From assembly GCF_008974265.1 (NCBI RefSeq), contig NZ_BKZW01000004.1, positions 124,001-188,000 of the forward strand: a stretch of 64,000 nt of DNA, read 5' to 3'. Made by a program: the position numbers and the translations under genes. The stretch comes from Dictyobacter vulcani. Lineage in GTDB: Bacteria; Chloroflexota; Ktedonobacteria; Ktedonobacterales; Ktedonobacteraceae. A model generated the notes under the pieces. The model did no database searches and was not told where the DNA came from. It was given only the letters and a program-made list of their open reading frames with translations. Below, piece by piece: positions 49,979-60,098 of this stretch (position 1 is the stretch's first letter; each line of letters starts with the position of its first letter).

Positions 49979-50105
49979 GCCAATACGTTTCGTTGAAGGA
50001 GAGAACCTCAACGGTATGGCGTGGCGTCCTCTCCACGTATGATTCGCTGCTTTTCTCCACCATGTTTTTTATGGTCACAAAAGCGCTTCACCGAAAAGTA
50101 TTGGC
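49979..50105. mobile_element. MITE family B, deletion derivative
   Basis: A 127-bp element with both terminal repeats (GCCAATACGTTTCGTTGAAG and CACCGAAAAGTATTGGC). Only the right-hand 75 bases of MITE B copy 1 remain (TTTGCTGC/ATTCGCTGCTTTTCTCCACC and TTTTTTATGGTCACAAAAGC). It lies eight bases from copy 2. The rest of 50106-50303 shows another family R-like scrap and a possible promoter only. Confidence 0.8.
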
Positions 50106-50303
50106 GCTTGCCGCTGCAACCTCTTCGCGTATGAGTAAGCAACGCCATGTAGCGGCATAAGCGCTGGTCGTTCGGACAGTTTGCGCAAAGCCAGCTTCTG
50201 CTATACTTCATCTAGCGTTTTCCACTGACTAACGTGACACAACTGCAAAAAATTTAGTTGCACTGCTTGTCAGGCCTTCAACCTGCTATTTAAAGGGATT
50301 TTT

Positions 50304-51543
50304 GTGTTTAGTGCTTTTAAGATTGCAATGGATCGTAGCCCACTACGTTCTGGTCCATTTCTACGTTTATGGCTGGGACTGAGTATTTCCTATCTGGGTG
50401 ATCAGTTTACGCTGATTGCCCTTCTGTGGTTTGTTTTGCAACTCACGGGATCTGGGATTGCTGTTAGCCTGGTTATTTTGTGCTTTCAACTTCCTGCTAT
50501 GCTTACCGGGCCGCTGTTGGGAGCATTATTGGATCAATGGCAGCCACGTCTGGTCATTGGGATAGATAACTGCGTTCGTGCGCTGTTGATTGGGGCTATT
50601 CCCAGCCTGTATCTGTTGGGCGTTTTGCAGTTGTGGCATATCTATGTGCTGGCTGTACTTGCGGGTGCGCTAGCCCCGGCTACTGGAGCGGGGATTCGTG
50701 TGATCCTGCCTCATCTCGTCGCAGAAGATGCCTTGAGCGGGCCAATGCTCTATCTTCAACCAGCCTGCAATTTGCGGCTTTGCTTGGTCCAGCTCTTGCG
50801 GGGATTGTGGTTACCGGGTAGGAGCGCCCTGGGCTTTATTGATTGATGCCGCAAGTTTCCTTATTATGGGCCTGTTCATTTTTTCGCTTCCTCCCATGCC
50901 TTTGCACATACTCAAAGAAGCCGCTCTGATCAAGAAGAAGTGGTCGGCAGGCTTTCAGTTGATCTTTCGCCAGCAAGAAATTTTGCTGCTCACGGGTTTA
51001 TCCTTTATCTTTTTTTTCTCGTACGGCCCCCTCGAAGCCGCGCTGCCACTCTATAGTGAAAGGATCCTGCATACTGGTGCTGAGGGTTATGGATTGCTAT
51101 GGACCGGCTTCGGGGTAGGGGCGGTAGTAGGGGCGTTGCTGACAGGTTTTGTGGCTACACGTTTCCGACCAGGAATGACCCAGCCGCTCATCGCGATTCT
51201 CTGGGGTGGATTTCTTCTTCCTCTGATGGTGAGCCATTCTCTGCCTATCGCTCTGCTGTGTATGGCCCTGGGTGCATGTTCCTGGGCTCCTTATACCCCC
51301 ATTGAAACATCGCTATTGCAACGCCTGATCCCGCCAGCGATGCGGGGGCAGGTATTTGGTGCGCGCCTGGCGATTACGACTGCTGCGGCTCCCCTTGGAA
51401 CCATGATCGGTGGTTTTCTCTTAACCTATCTATCACCTTCAATCATCATCGGTATATCTGGCATCGCCTGTATTCTGGCCGGATTTGGTGGCTTATTATC
51501 ACCAAAGCTACGCAAGCTGGACGGAAAATTGAAGCATGAGTAG
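50304..51543 (+). CDS. MFS-family efflux transporter (frame broken)
   Basis: About 413 residues with 12 membrane helices, read in three frames. It starts at a GTG with AAAGGG seven bases upstream: FLRLWLGLSISYLGDQFTLI is the typical first helix of the MFS_3/enterobactin-exporter-like group. A short middle frame (SSTSLQFAALLGPALAGIVV) joins the first frame, which ends at 50846, to the second, which begins with LIDAASFLIMGLFIFSLPPM. Breaks lie near 50745 and 50822. The end reads LSPKLRKLDGKLKHE. Substrate unknown; relatives export macrolides or siderophores. Confidence 0.85.
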
Positions 51544-51561
51544 TGTTGAGCGAGAAATATA

Positions 51562-51689
51562 GTAGGTTCGACCCTTGCGGTCGATTTCCTGACCCCCGAG
51601 ATAACGCATTGCCCACCACGTCACAGCTTGCTCATGGTCAAGCGAGGATATCATGAAGGGTACCAATCGGCCGCAAGGGCCGAACCTAC
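51562..51689. repeat. Palindromic intergenic repeat, family P (copy 6)
   Basis: GTAGGTTCGACCCTTGCGGT and its near complement ending at 51689 enclose about 90 bases between convergent genes; the right arm overlaps the stop codon of the EamA transporter. A double-stranded hairpin here could terminate both transcripts. Confidence 0.9.
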
Positions 51690-52588
51690 TGTTTGGGGTA
51701 TGGGGGTTCGGTGAGCAGGGTGCCGCCGAGGATGAGGATGCAGCCGATGAGGGCGCGTGGTCCGAGGGAGGTGCCGTGCCAGAAGTAGTCGGCGAGGGCG
51801 GCAAAGACGGGTTCGCTGGCAAAGATCAAGGCGACGCGGGTCGGGGTGGTGTATTTCTGGATATGCGTCTGGGCCAGGTAGGCGATAGCGGTTGCGAAGA
51901 TGGCGGTGATGACCAGGGCGATGATGACATTCGGTTGCAGCAGGATCCTACTCTGGACGATGTGTTGCCAGGGCTCAAAAAGAAGGGCCGCGATCAGGCT
52001 CAGAATGGCGACGGTTGCCAGTTGCAGGATAGCGAGCTGGCTGGCTGACTGCCCATCAGAAAACTTGTCGGTATACACGACCTGCAAGCCAAAGCCGATG
52101 GCACACAGAAAGGCCAGGATATCACCAGGATTGATGGTGCTTATATCGACAAAGGCTAATAAGTAGAGCCCTATGGTGGCACAGCCCACGCCGATCAATG
52201 AGATCCGTGATGGTCGTGTGTGCAGCACAAGCCAGGAGAGCAGCGGGACCAGTGTGACGGAGAGTCCGGTCAGGAAGCCTGATTTGCCGGATGTAGTGTA
52301 GAGCAGACTGAAGGTCTGGAGCGCATAACCCATAAAGAGAAAGCCGCCAATCACGCTGCCGCCAATCCATATTCTCGCTGATCGATGTTTTGCTCTCTCG
52401 CTGATCGCTGGTGGTTGTCGACGCAGCAATGGCAGCAACAGCAGCACGGCCACGCCAAAGCGGATCGCCAGAAATGAGAAGGGGGGCAAGGTCACAATAG
52501 CATCCTGGACCAGCACAAATGTCATTCCCCAGATTGCAGCAATCCCTAAAAGGATACTATCCGAGAGCCAGCGGAAGCGTTGGAGCAT
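51686..52588 (-). CDS. EamA/DMT-family transporter
   Basis: 300 residues, ten membrane helices in two EamA repeats. Each repeat starts with the usual pattern: SILLGIAAIWGMTFVLVQDA in the first, GDILAFLCAIGFGLQVVYTD in the second. The terminal segment is ALIFASEPVFAALADYFWHG then LIGCILILGG. The ATG at 52588 was preferred because GAAGGAAAAAG lies just before it, although the frame opens at 52621. Drug/metabolite export; substrate not predictable. Its last residues (TEPPYPKQ) lie in the family P repeat. Confidence 0.9.
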   Translation of the reverse strand: MLQRFRWLSDSILLGIAAIWGMTFVLVQDAIVTLPPFSFLAIRFGVAVLLLLPLLRRQPPAISERAKHRSARIWIGGSVIGGFLFMGYALQTFSLLYTTSGKSGFLTGLSVTLVPLLSWLVLHTRPSRISLIGVGCATIGLYLLAFVDISTINPGDILAFLCAIGFGLQVVYTDKFSDGQSASQLAILQLATVAILSLIAALLFEPWQHIVQSRILLQPNVIIALVITAIFATAIAYLAQTHIQKYTTPTRVALIFASEPVFAALADYFWHGTSLGPRALIGCILILGGTLLTEPPYPKQ

Positions 52589-52650
52589 GCTTTTTCCTTC
52601 ATTGGCGAATGGGCAAAACAAAGTGGAAGAAACCTGTCGTCTACATATAG

Positions 52651-52691
52651 AAGAGGAGTCAGGAATAGCTATTATACTCCTGACTCCTCTT
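52651..52691 (-). terminator. Hairpin between DJ-1-type and EamA genes
   Basis: AAGAGGAGTCAGGA and its exact complement flank a 13-base loop. It lies 28 bases past the DJ-1-type stop on the minus strand; no clear T-run follows. Likely ends that transcript and insulates the next gene. Confidence 0.6.
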
Positions 52692-52718
52692 AAGGGGAAG
52701 GTTGACCTTCCGTGAGAT

Positions 52719-53386
52719 TTATAGTGCAGCGATTACAGCTTTGGCGACGCTGGCGCTGGACTGTGGATTCTGGCCGGTGATCAATTTTCCGTCACTCTCG
52801 ACATGGTCGGCCCAGTTTGGCTTCACGACGAATTTTCCACCCAGTTCGCGCAGGCGGCTCTCCAGTAAGAAAGGCATGGCACTGTCTAATTTGACTTCGC
52901 GCTCCTCGTCGTCGGTGAAGGCGGTGATGGTTTTGCCTGCGACGAGTGGGGTGCCATCGGCCAGACGTGCATTGACGAGACCGGCGGACCATGGCAGACG
53001 GCGGCGACGACTTTGTTTTCGCCGGCGAACTCGCCCAGGAGCTGCTGTAGTTTGGTGTTGTCAGGCAGATCAAACATGGTGCCATGACCGCCAGGCAGGA
53101 AGATGGCGTCAAATTTGGCTGCTCCCGCGATTTCGTTCAGTGGCAGGGTGTTGCGCAAAACGCCACGGGCCTGTGCAGCCTTTGCGGCCTCTTCTGGCTT
53201 TGGTTCACTGGTTGGATCTATCGGAATATTGCCACCGCGTGGGCTGGCAACGACAACCTCAAATCCCTGCGCGATGAACTCCTGATAGGGGGTCGCGAAC
53301 TCCTCGAACCATAATCCGGTAGGATGGTTTTCGTCGATGCGATCGTGACTTGTCACTACAATTAAGACGCGTTTTGCTGTACTCAT
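52719..53386 (-). CDS. DJ-1/PfpI-family protein (Hsp31-like), frame-shifted
   Basis: About 222 residues after one shift near 52985. The first frame has KRVLIVVTSHDRIDENHPTG then LWFEEFATPY and PGGHGTMFDLPDN, and the nucleophile elbow AVCHGP. The second frame continues AGLVNARLADGTPLVAGKTI and ends GQNPQSSASVAKAVIAAL. These are marks of the Hsp31/YDR533C group, which act as glyoxalase III or protein deglycase/chaperone. The glutamate before the nucleophile (WFEEFATP) and the cysteine are present. It faces the LysR regulator across 313 bases that contain an inverted-repeat element. Confidence 0.88.
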
Positions 53387-53467
53387 ATATCTAACTCCTT
53401 ATTCATAAATGAGAGTATTTTTTTGTGCCAGGTCGACTTACACTTTCTCAAATGTTTGCTTCCTGCT

Positions 53468-53621
53468 CAGGGCTTTCCAATTCTCGTTGCAAGCGGGGAT
53501 GCAAGGGCGGCCAGCTCCTTGCCGGAGCGCGATGGCAGACATGCTGGGAGCATGTCAGTCCTCGCATCTCCTCCCTCTTCTCCCGCCGAAGGCGGGACAA
53601 AAAGAGAATTGGAAAGCCCTG
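53468..53621. repeat. Inverted-repeat element between DJ-1-type and LysR genes
   Basis: CAGGGCTTTCCAATTCTC at 53468-53485 and its exact complement at 53604-53621 enclose 118 bases with further hairpins (CTCCTTGCCGGAG; CCCGCCGAAGGCGGG). It looks like a small palindromic element sitting in the divergent promoter region. No other copy of it was noticed in the window. Confidence 0.7.
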
Positions 53622-53699
53622 TTCCTGCTTCCTTGTCATTGTAAAACGCGGTCAGCTATAATACAAATAGAAAATCTGTAGTCAGGTATAAAAATATTT

Positions 53700-54590
53700 A
53701 TGGCAAATTTAGAATGGTACCGTAGTTTTCTGGCTGTCTACCGGGCTGGAACCGTCTCGGCAGCGGCGCGCACGCTTTTTTTGACCCAGCCCGCTGTAAC
53801 GCAACATCTCTCCGCACTGGAAAACCTGATTGGTGAGTCCCTGTTTACCCGTGCACCACGGCATATGGTTCCGACCACGCGTGGCAAGCAACTATACAGC
53901 CAGGTCGTCCAGGCGCTAGAGACCTTAGAGCAGGTATCGCAGGAGATCCAGAGCGCCCGGGTTGAGTTTCCGGTCCTGCGTTGTGGCGCACCACGCGAAT
54001 ATTTTTCGGCCGTAGCCTTACCCCAATTTATGCAACTACCCTATCGTCTAATTATGCAATTCAACGACACACGCATCCTGATCGAAGACCTGGAGCGTGG
54101 CCAGCTCGACGTTGTGCTTGCTGCCCAGCAGATCGCATCACGCGAAGTAGAATATCATAAGCTCGCTGAAGAACACTTTCGTCTCGTCGGACCACCCGAT
54201 CTTGTCCCACCCACAATTGATACAACTGTATCAGAAATAGAGCAACTGACAGTAATAGAGCAGTGGCTCACAACACAAAAATGGATCAGTTATGGAGCCG
54301 AGTTGCCGATTATTCGTCGCTTCTGGTTACAGTGCTTTAACAAGCGACCAGGATTTCAAGCCACCTTTGTTGTACCCGACCTCCACATTATTGCCCAGAT
54401 AATCGAGTCCGGCGCAGGCATCAGTATTCTACCGAATTATCTCTGCCATGAGCATATAGCCGCAGGAAAGCTACAGCTTTTATGGGAGCCCGCCCACAAA
54501 GTCACCAACGAATTATGGCTGGCCTATCGCAAAGTTGACCGTAGCGACGCCAAAATCAAACAGCTGCGCCAGCTGTTGCACAATGAATAA
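53700..54590 (+). CDS. LysR-family transcriptional regulator
   Basis: 296 residues. The winged helix is ANLEWYRSFLAVYRAGTVSA then AARTLFLTQPAVTQHLSALE, with the FTRAPRHMVPTTRGKQLY wing. The effector domain contains the LysR_substrate patterns VLRCGAPREYF and IIAQIIESGAGISILPNYLC. It is divergent from the DJ-1-type gene, so regulation of that gene is the default guess. The start follows an A/T-rich leader with no strong ribosome site. Confidence 0.92.
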   Translation: MANLEWYRSFLAVYRAGTVSAAARTLFLTQPAVTQHLSALENLIGESLFTRAPRHMVPTTRGKQLYSQVVQALETLEQVSQEIQSARVEFPVLRCGAPREYFSAVALPQFMQLPYRLIMQFNDTRILIEDLERGQLDVVLAAQQIASREVEYHKLAEEHFRLVGPPDLVPPTIDTTVSEIEQLTVIEQWLTTQKWISYGAELPIIRRFWLQCFNKRPGFQATFVVPDLHIIAQIIESGAGISILPNYLCHEHIAAGKLQLLWEPAHKVTNELWLAYRKVDRSDAKIKQLRQLLHNE

Positions 54591-54807
54591 AGTAGCTTTA
54601 GCCAGGGACGCTGAAAAGGACATGTGCTATACTATGAGCTAGATTACATGCTCAATGCATTAGCACCTGATGGGTTATCCCAATGCAGACTTGTGACATC
54701 GGAAACCACCAGAGTTTTATGCAATGGGCCGCACAGGACCGATCTGCCTGGTTTGTGTGGCTGCTTGCATACTCATCAGGAATACAACCTCAAAGAGGCA
54801 ATTATCA

Positions 54808-56217
54808 GTGAAAGAAACAACAGAACCTGCGATGGGAGATATGCAGTATTTCCCAACTGTACTCGACGCGATCGGGAATACCCCTCTCGTACGTCTCAAT
54901 CGGATTGCTAGCGACGTTCCCCCACTTGTCCTGGTTAAGATGGAAATGATGAATCCAGGCGGTAGTGTCAAGGATCGTATTGGACCCAACCTGATTGCAT
55001 ACTGCGAGCAACAGGGCCTGCTGCGGCCCGGTGGTACTATTGTTGAGCCAACCAGTGGTAATACAGGACATGGTCTGGCGATTGCTGCGGCGATCAAGGG
55101 CTACCACTGTATTTTTGTCATGACGGACAAGGCGAGTGAAGAGAAGCGTAGCCTGCTGCGCGCCTATGGGGCGGAGGTGGTGATCTGTCCGAGTAGTGCA
55201 ACCCACGACTCACCTGATTACTACAAAAATGTCGCCTACCGACTCGCCGATGAGATTCCCGGGGCCTGTTGTCCTGACCAGTATTCTAATCCAGCTAATC
55301 CAGCGACCCACTATGCTTCGACCGGACCCGAGATCTGGCGTGCTACGGCTGGTAAAGTGACGGCCTTTGTGGCTGGCATTGGTACCGGCGGCACTATTTC
55401 TGGTACTGCGCGTTACTTGAAAGAGGTCAATCCGAAGATCCAGATTATTGGTGCGGATCCTCCGGGATCAGTCTATTCTGGCGATAGCCCTAAGCCCTAT
55501 AAGGTGGAAGGTATCGGCATGGATATGTTCCCACGCAACTATAATCCTGATCTGGTGGATGATGTGATCCGCATCGATGATCGCGCTTCGTTCCACTGGG
55601 CACAGCGTCTGGCGCGTGAAGAGGGTATCCTGACTGGTGGCTCGGGCGGTACCGCCCTGGGTGCAGGTCTGACCTACGCGAAACGCCTGACCGCCAATGA
55701 TGTTGTGGTGATCCTACTACCGGATACCGGCCGTGGCTACCTCAGCAAGCAGTACAATGAGACCTGGATGCGTGAGAATGATCTGCTCGTGCAGGCTGAA
55801 AGCGACCAGCCATCCCTGGCTGATGTGCTGACCTATCGCCGCACGCATACCCGCAGCATGCCACTCGTCGTCAGTGTCCTGCCCAGCGATTCCGTCGCCG
55901 ACGCCGTAGAACTGCTGCGCCGCTATGGTATCAGCCAGACCCCGGTCATGGAAAATGGCCGCATGATCGGCAGCCTGACCGAAGATCTGCTGCTGCGCCG
56001 TCTGGCCAGTGGTGAGCCACTCGACACCTGTGCCGTTGGCGAGATCCAGGGCGACGCCTTCCCAATCCTGGATGCGCATACCGCCACCAAAGACGCCTAC
56101 CATGTCTTCAACGACTGCACCTCCGCCGTCGCCGTCATGCGTGACGACGTCCTCGAAGGTATCGTCACCAAAAGCGACCTCCTCGAATTCTGGGCTCACC
56201 AGAAGACCCACGCATAA
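54808..56217 (+). CDS. Cystathionine beta-synthase with CBS-domain pair
   Basis: About 469 residues from a GTG at 54808 with AAAGAGG nine bases upstream; ATG at 54832 is an alternative and the frame is open to 54724. The fold-type II PLP domain has GNTPLVRLN, the PLP lysine in NPGGSVKDRIG, the phosphate-binding PTSGNTGHGLA, and GTGGTISGTARYL. The C-terminal CBS pair (residues about 340-465, with VVSVLPSDSVADAVELLRRY and GIVTKSDLLEFW) resembles that of eukaryotic-type CBS enzymes. It makes cystathionine from homocysteine and serine. O-acetylserine sulfhydrylase activity cannot be excluded, but the CBS pair argues for the named role. Followed by a textbook terminator. Confidence 0.92.
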   Translation: MKETTEPAMGDMQYFPTVLDAIGNTPLVRLNRIASDVPPLVLVKMEMMNPGGSVKDRIGPNLIAYCEQQGLLRPGGTIVEPTSGNTGHGLAIAAAIKGYHCIFVMTDKASEEKRSLLRAYGAEVVICPSSATHDSPDYYKNVAYRLADEIPGACCPDQYSNPANPATHYASTGPEIWRATAGKVTAFVAGIGTGGTISGTARYLKEVNPKIQIIGADPPGSVYSGDSPKPYKVEGIGMDMFPRNYNPDLVDDVIRIDDRASFHWAQRLAREEGILTGGSGGTALGAGLTYAKRLTANDVVVILLPDTGRGYLSKQYNETWMRENDLLVQAESDQPSLADVLTYRRTHTRSMPLVVSVLPSDSVADAVELLRRYGISQTPVMENGRMIGSLTEDLLLRRLASGEPLDTCAVGEIQGDAFPILDAHTATKDAYHVFNDCTSAVAVMRDDVLEGIVTKSDLLEFWAHQKTHA

Positions 56218-56236
56218 AAATCCGAGGCGCTTTCCC

Positions 56237-56272
56237 AGGGATACAGGGCTACCGCTCCTGTATCCCTTTTTT
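56237..56272 (+). terminator. Intrinsic terminator of the cystathionine beta-synthase gene
   Basis: AGGGATACAGG pairs with CCTGTATCCCT around a nine-base loop, and is followed by TTTTTTATT. It lies 20 bases after the stop codon. Confidence 0.9.
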
Positions 56273-56430
56273 ATTGGCAAACTATGAGCATGATAGAGCT
56301 TTGCGACGAGTTTTTGCGTGAGCAGCTAAATTGTGCGGAATCAGGTCATTTATGTATTGACAAATAGCAAATAATTGCGTATTCTGAAATAGTGTCATGA
56401 ATACTTTAGTTAATGAAAGGCAGGGTAATT

Positions 56431-56523
56431 ATGCAAGCAAGTGGATATGCGTATCGATATGCAGAGGTTGCAGGTCGTCGTAGTTCGCTGCCTGGAGCAT
56501 ATAATGCCCACGCAGCATTTTGA
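56431..56523 (+). CDS. 30-residue ORF directly upstream of archease
   Basis: The peptide starts MQASGYAYRYAEVAGRRSSL and ends NAHAAF. GAAAGGCAGGG precedes the ATG at good spacing, better than any site before archease. The stop lies two bases before the archease ATG, so ribosomes ending here could restart on archease. Rich in Ala, Tyr and Arg, with no membrane helix. It may be a translational leader or a small protein of the RNA-repair locus. Confidence 0.45.
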   Translation: MQASGYAYRYAEVAGRRSSLPGAYNAHAAF

Positions 56524-56525
56524 TA

Positions 56526-56944
56526 ATGCGAAAGCCTTATGAAGTATTCGAACATACCGCGGACATAGGGATACACGCCTACGGGTCTACGCTTGAAGAG
56601 CTCTTTATACATGCCGCCGAAGGCATGGAGAGTTTGATGGTTGCTCCCGAACAGTTACGTATCACAACTAGCCGCCAGATCAGCGTTGAGGACATGATCC
56701 CATCTCCTTGCTTATCGCCTGGCTCAACGAACTGATCTTTCTCTTCGATACTGATTATCTCCTCTTTCGCGCCTTCACCATTGAAGCGATCAGCGAAACG
56801 CAAGTCCGAGGTCGGGCCGAAGGCGAAGTATATGACCGCCAGCGCCACGACCTGAGCAGCGCGATCAAAGCCGTCACCTGGCATGAGGCCGCCATCACCC
56901 ACATAGCCGATGGCTATCAGGCCCGGATCATCTTTGATATCTAG
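56526..56944 (+). CDS. Archease, RtcB cofactor (frame-shifted)
   Basis: About 140 residues in two frames joined near 56695, where GAGGACAT seems to lack one G. Restored sequence: YEVFEHTADIGIHAYGSTLE, ELFIHAAEGMESLM, then DPISLLIAWLNELIFLFDTD and VKAVTWHEA-type IKAVTWHEAAI near the end, closing GYQARIIFDI. The conserved HTAD aspartate and the final DI are intact. Archease activates the RtcB ligase by promoting its guanylylation and multiple turnover. RtcB lies 1.4 kb downstream on the same strand. Confidence 0.92.
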
Positions 56945-57188
56945 CGCGTAAAAAGACAATCGTGAATGCCGCCCATCCTGGATTAACTATGCCTACACGA
57001 TTGCATAGCAGGTTGCTTGATTGGCAGCCAGTATTGTGCGTTTCTCATCACTTCTAACCGATCACAATCCGACCCGGAACTTCTTTATATGCATGGTTTT
57101 TGGATTATATCTCCATGCTCTTCTATCATGCTGGAATTTTTTAGGCTGATTTTTACAAATAACAGACACTGGAAAGCGAGGGAATGCT

Positions 57189-58211
57189 ATGAGTAGTCTG
57201 ATTGTACCTGTGACGGTAATTGAAAAACTTACACCACATAGTAACGCTGATGCCCTGGAACTGGCCCAGGTGCTGGGTTGGCAGTTAGTGGTTAAAAAGG
57301 GCGAGTATCAGGAAGGGGACAAGATTGTCTATTTTCTAATTGATACGGTCCTGCCACTTGAGACCAGTGAGCACTTCGGCGTTACGCGCTACTTATCGAA
57401 GCAGCGCATCCGCTGTGCCAAACTGCGGGGTGAGCCATCCTTTGGGCTGGCTGTCCGGCCCGATGATGAGAACTGGGAAATAGGCTTGAACGTGGCCGAG
57501 CATTATGGGGCCACGAAATACGAGCCACCGGTGCGGCCTGGTCCTGGTGATGCCGAGCAGCAGCACCCGCTGTTCGTGGCCTATACCGAGATCGAGAATA
57601 TGCGCAACTATCCGGACATTTTTGAGGATGGTGAGCCCGTCTTCCTGAGCGAGAAGGTCCACGGCACGCAATGTAGGGTTGCTCTGATCGAGGGTGAGCT
57701 GATGGCCGGCTCGAAAATGGTGCGGCGTAAGCGGCCCGCTGAGGACGCTTTTGCCAGCAGCATCTACTGGTCTCCGCTGGCCCTGGAGCCAGTGCGCACC
57801 TTACTCGAAGAGCTCGGCAAAAGCTATCGGCAGGTGATCCTGTTTGGTGAGGTCTATGGGAGCAAGATTCAGTCCTTTCACTATGGGCATAAAGCTGGCA
57901 GCCTGGGATTCCGCGCCTTTGACCTGATGGTTGACGGTCACTACCATAACTGGCCCGACTTTGTGGCTCTCTGCCAGCAATATGGTGTCGAGACCGTACC
58001 AGTTGTGGCCATGATACCTTTTGATCTGTCGACCGTGAAAAGCTATAGCGAAGGCAAAACCTTACTACTGACAGACGATGCCCATATCCGCGAAGGGCTC
58101 GTGGTGCGGCCACAGGTCGAGCGCATCCATCCGAAAACCGGCCGCGTCATTTTGAAATATGTCAGTGACAGCTACCTGTTTGGCACAAAAACAGATTACA
58201 CCGACCAATAA
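57189..58211 (+). CDS. ATP-dependent RNA ligase, DraRnl-like
   Basis: 340 residues. Residues 1-100 form an N-terminal OB-like module ([20 protein letters not shown] then [20 protein letters not shown]). The C-terminal nucleotidyltransferase domain has motif [12 protein letters not shown] with the adenylation lysine, motif IIIa-like LGFRAFDLM, motif [10 protein letters not shown] and motif [12 protein letters not shown]. This architecture matches the Deinococcus DraRnl group, which seals 3'-OH/5'-phosphate nicks. It lies between archease and RtcB, giving the locus both 5'-phosphate-type and 5'-hydroxyl-type ligases. The 244 bases before it show no gene. Confidence 0.9.
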   Translation: MSSLIVPVTVIEKLTPHSNADALELAQVLGWQLVVKKGEYQEGDKIVYFLIDTVLPLETSEHFGVTRYLSKQRIRCAKLRGEPSFGLAVRPDDENWEIGLNVAEHYGATKYEPPVRPGPGDAEQQHPLFVAYTEIENMRNYPDIFEDGEPVFLSEKVHGTQCRVALIEGELMAGSKMVRRKRPAEDAFASSIYWSPLALEPVRTLLEELGKSYRQVILFGEVYGSKIQSFHYGHKAGSLGFRAFDLMVDGHYHNWPDFVALCQQYGVETVPVVAMIPFDLSTVKSYSEGKTLLLTDDAHIREGLVVRPQVERIHPKTGRVILKYVSDSYLFGTKTDYTDQ

Positions 58212-58324
58212 TAAATAAGCGCTGCCGGTGCGCCTGTTCTTCTCCTCCATATCCGAAGCCGGAAGAGGGGGAGCCAGCGCATCGGGAGCCTTGTTTCCTA
58301 TATACATTGAGGAGAAAAAACAGT

Positions 58325-59777
58325 TTGGGTACGAATATTCCTTTAGAGCGCCTTGACGGCAACCGCTGGTTGATTCCCCGGCGCTACAGTGACACCATGC
58401 ATGTGCCTGGCATGATCTATGCCGACGACGAACTGATCCAGATGATCTTAAATGACAACGCGCTCCAGCAGGTCGCCAACGTCGCCAGTCTGCCCGGCAT
58501 CGTCGGATACTCGCTTGGTATGCCCGACATCCACTGGGGCTATGGCTTCCCCGTGGGTGGTGTGGCCGCCACCGACGCTGAAACAGGTGTTGTCTCCCCG
58601 GGTGGCATCGGCTTCGACATCAACTGCGGTGTCCGCCTGCTCGCCACCGACTTGCAATACGATCAGGTCAAAGGCGAGTGGTGGAATTGGCTGATCGTTT
58701 GTTTGAGAATTTGCCTTCGGGAGTTGGGACGGATGGTATGCGCCAGCTCACGGAACAGGAAATGCACGACGTGATGGTCCAGGGTGCAAAGTGGGCCGTC
58801 GATGAAGGCTATGGTTTTGCTGAAGATATAGACATGACGGAAGAGCGTGGCTGCCTGGAAGGTGCTGATCCCAGCGCGGTGAGTAAGCATGCGATCCAAC
58901 GGGGTCGCAAGCAACTTGGAAGTCTGGGATCCGGCAATCATTTCTGTGAGGTCCAGATGGTCGATCATATCTACAATCAAGACGCTGCGGACGCCATGGG
59001 CATCGGCCGCAAAGGTCAGATTGTCGTGACTCTGCACTGCGGCTCAAGGGAATGGGACATCAAGTGGCCGAAGACTACATCAAGCTAGCTGAGTCGAAGC
59101 AGCGGGACTATGGTTATAATCTGGTTGATCGCCAGCTGGCCTGCCTGCCGATCCAGTCAAAGGAGGGACAGGACTACCTGGGGGCGATGGCGTGTGGTGC
59201 GAACTTTGCCTGGGCTAATCGCCAGCTGTTGATGGATGGCGTGCGTCAGGCCTTCAAGACCGTCTTCGGCCGTAAAGCCAAAGCGAAAGATATGCCGTTG
59301 GTCTATGATGTTTGCCATAACATCGCCAAGATCGAGGAGTACGAGATTGATGGTCAGCTCAGGAAAGTCTGTGTCCACCGTAAGGGAGCTACCCGGGCCT
59401 TTCCGGCTGGCCACCCGGCTATCCCTGAAAAGTATCGCAGTGTTGGCCAGCCGGTCTTGATTCCCGGCGACATGGGACGTTACTCCTTTATGCTGGTGGG
59501 TGGTCCCAACTCCATGCAACAGAGCTTCGGCTCCTGCTGCCACGGTGCTGGACGCCGCATGAGCCGTACCGCCGCCAAAAAGGCCGTAGGCGCCAGGGAG
59601 TTGATCCAGCAGCTCGAAAGTAAAGGCGTGACCATCCGCGCCCACAGTAAGAATTTATTGGCAGAAGAGGCGCCCCAGGCCTATAAAGATGCTCAGCAAG
59701 TTGTTAACGTTGTCCACAACGCTGGATTAGCAAGTCTGGTCGTACGTTTGAAGCCGATTGTGGTTGTCAAAGGGTAA
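58325..59777 (+). CDS. rtcB: RtcB, tRNA-splicing/RNA-repair ligase (frame broken twice)
   Basis: About 484 residues over three frames. The likely start is TTG at 58325, with TTGAGGAG ten bases upstream. Conserved marks: [35 protein letters not shown] (metal cysteine), [10 protein letters not shown] and TLHCGSR (metal histidines), and [15 protein letters not shown] with the guanylate-accepting histidine. Breaks lie near 58680 and near 59050, the latter where AAGGGAATGGG should read GGGG to give [12 protein letters not shown]. RtcB joins 2',3'-cyclic phosphate or 3'-phosphate ends to 5'-OH with GTP and Mn. The order archease, RNA ligase, rtcB on one strand suggests a repair operon. Confidence 0.94.
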
Positions 59778-59842
59778 ATCACCGCCCGCGACGAATTTCA
59801 CTCACATATAAGTGAAATTCGTCTGTACGTAAGTTGGTCACA

Positions 59843-60085
59843 CAACAATTTCAACTGGATCAAGTGGTAGATCTGATCATCATTTCAGCTGAAGAACTCC
59901 TGCATAAACCACGACCTGAGATCTATCAACTGGCCGCCCGGCGTCTGGACGTGCCAGTTGAAGCATGCCTGTTTATCGATGATCGCATGCCGTTTGTCGT
60001 CGCCGCCCGCTAGGTTGGCATGCAAGCCATTCAATTCCAGCATAACGAGCAAGCCATCCCAGACCTGCAGGCGCTCCTATTGTAG
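59843..60085 (+). pseudogene. HAD-IA hydrolase C-terminal remnant
   Basis: An open stretch encodes HKPRPEIYQLAARRLDVPVE, then ACLFIDDRMPFVVAAR, a TAG at 60011, and VGMQAIQFQHNEQAIPDLQA in the same frame. This is the last third of a HAD-IA phosphatase (KPxPxIY and FIDD motifs) without motif I. The in-frame stop and missing N-terminus make it a clear remnant. MITE A copy 2 starts 14 bases after it. Confidence 0.8.
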
Positions 60086-60098
60086 CGGCTGCCTTCAC

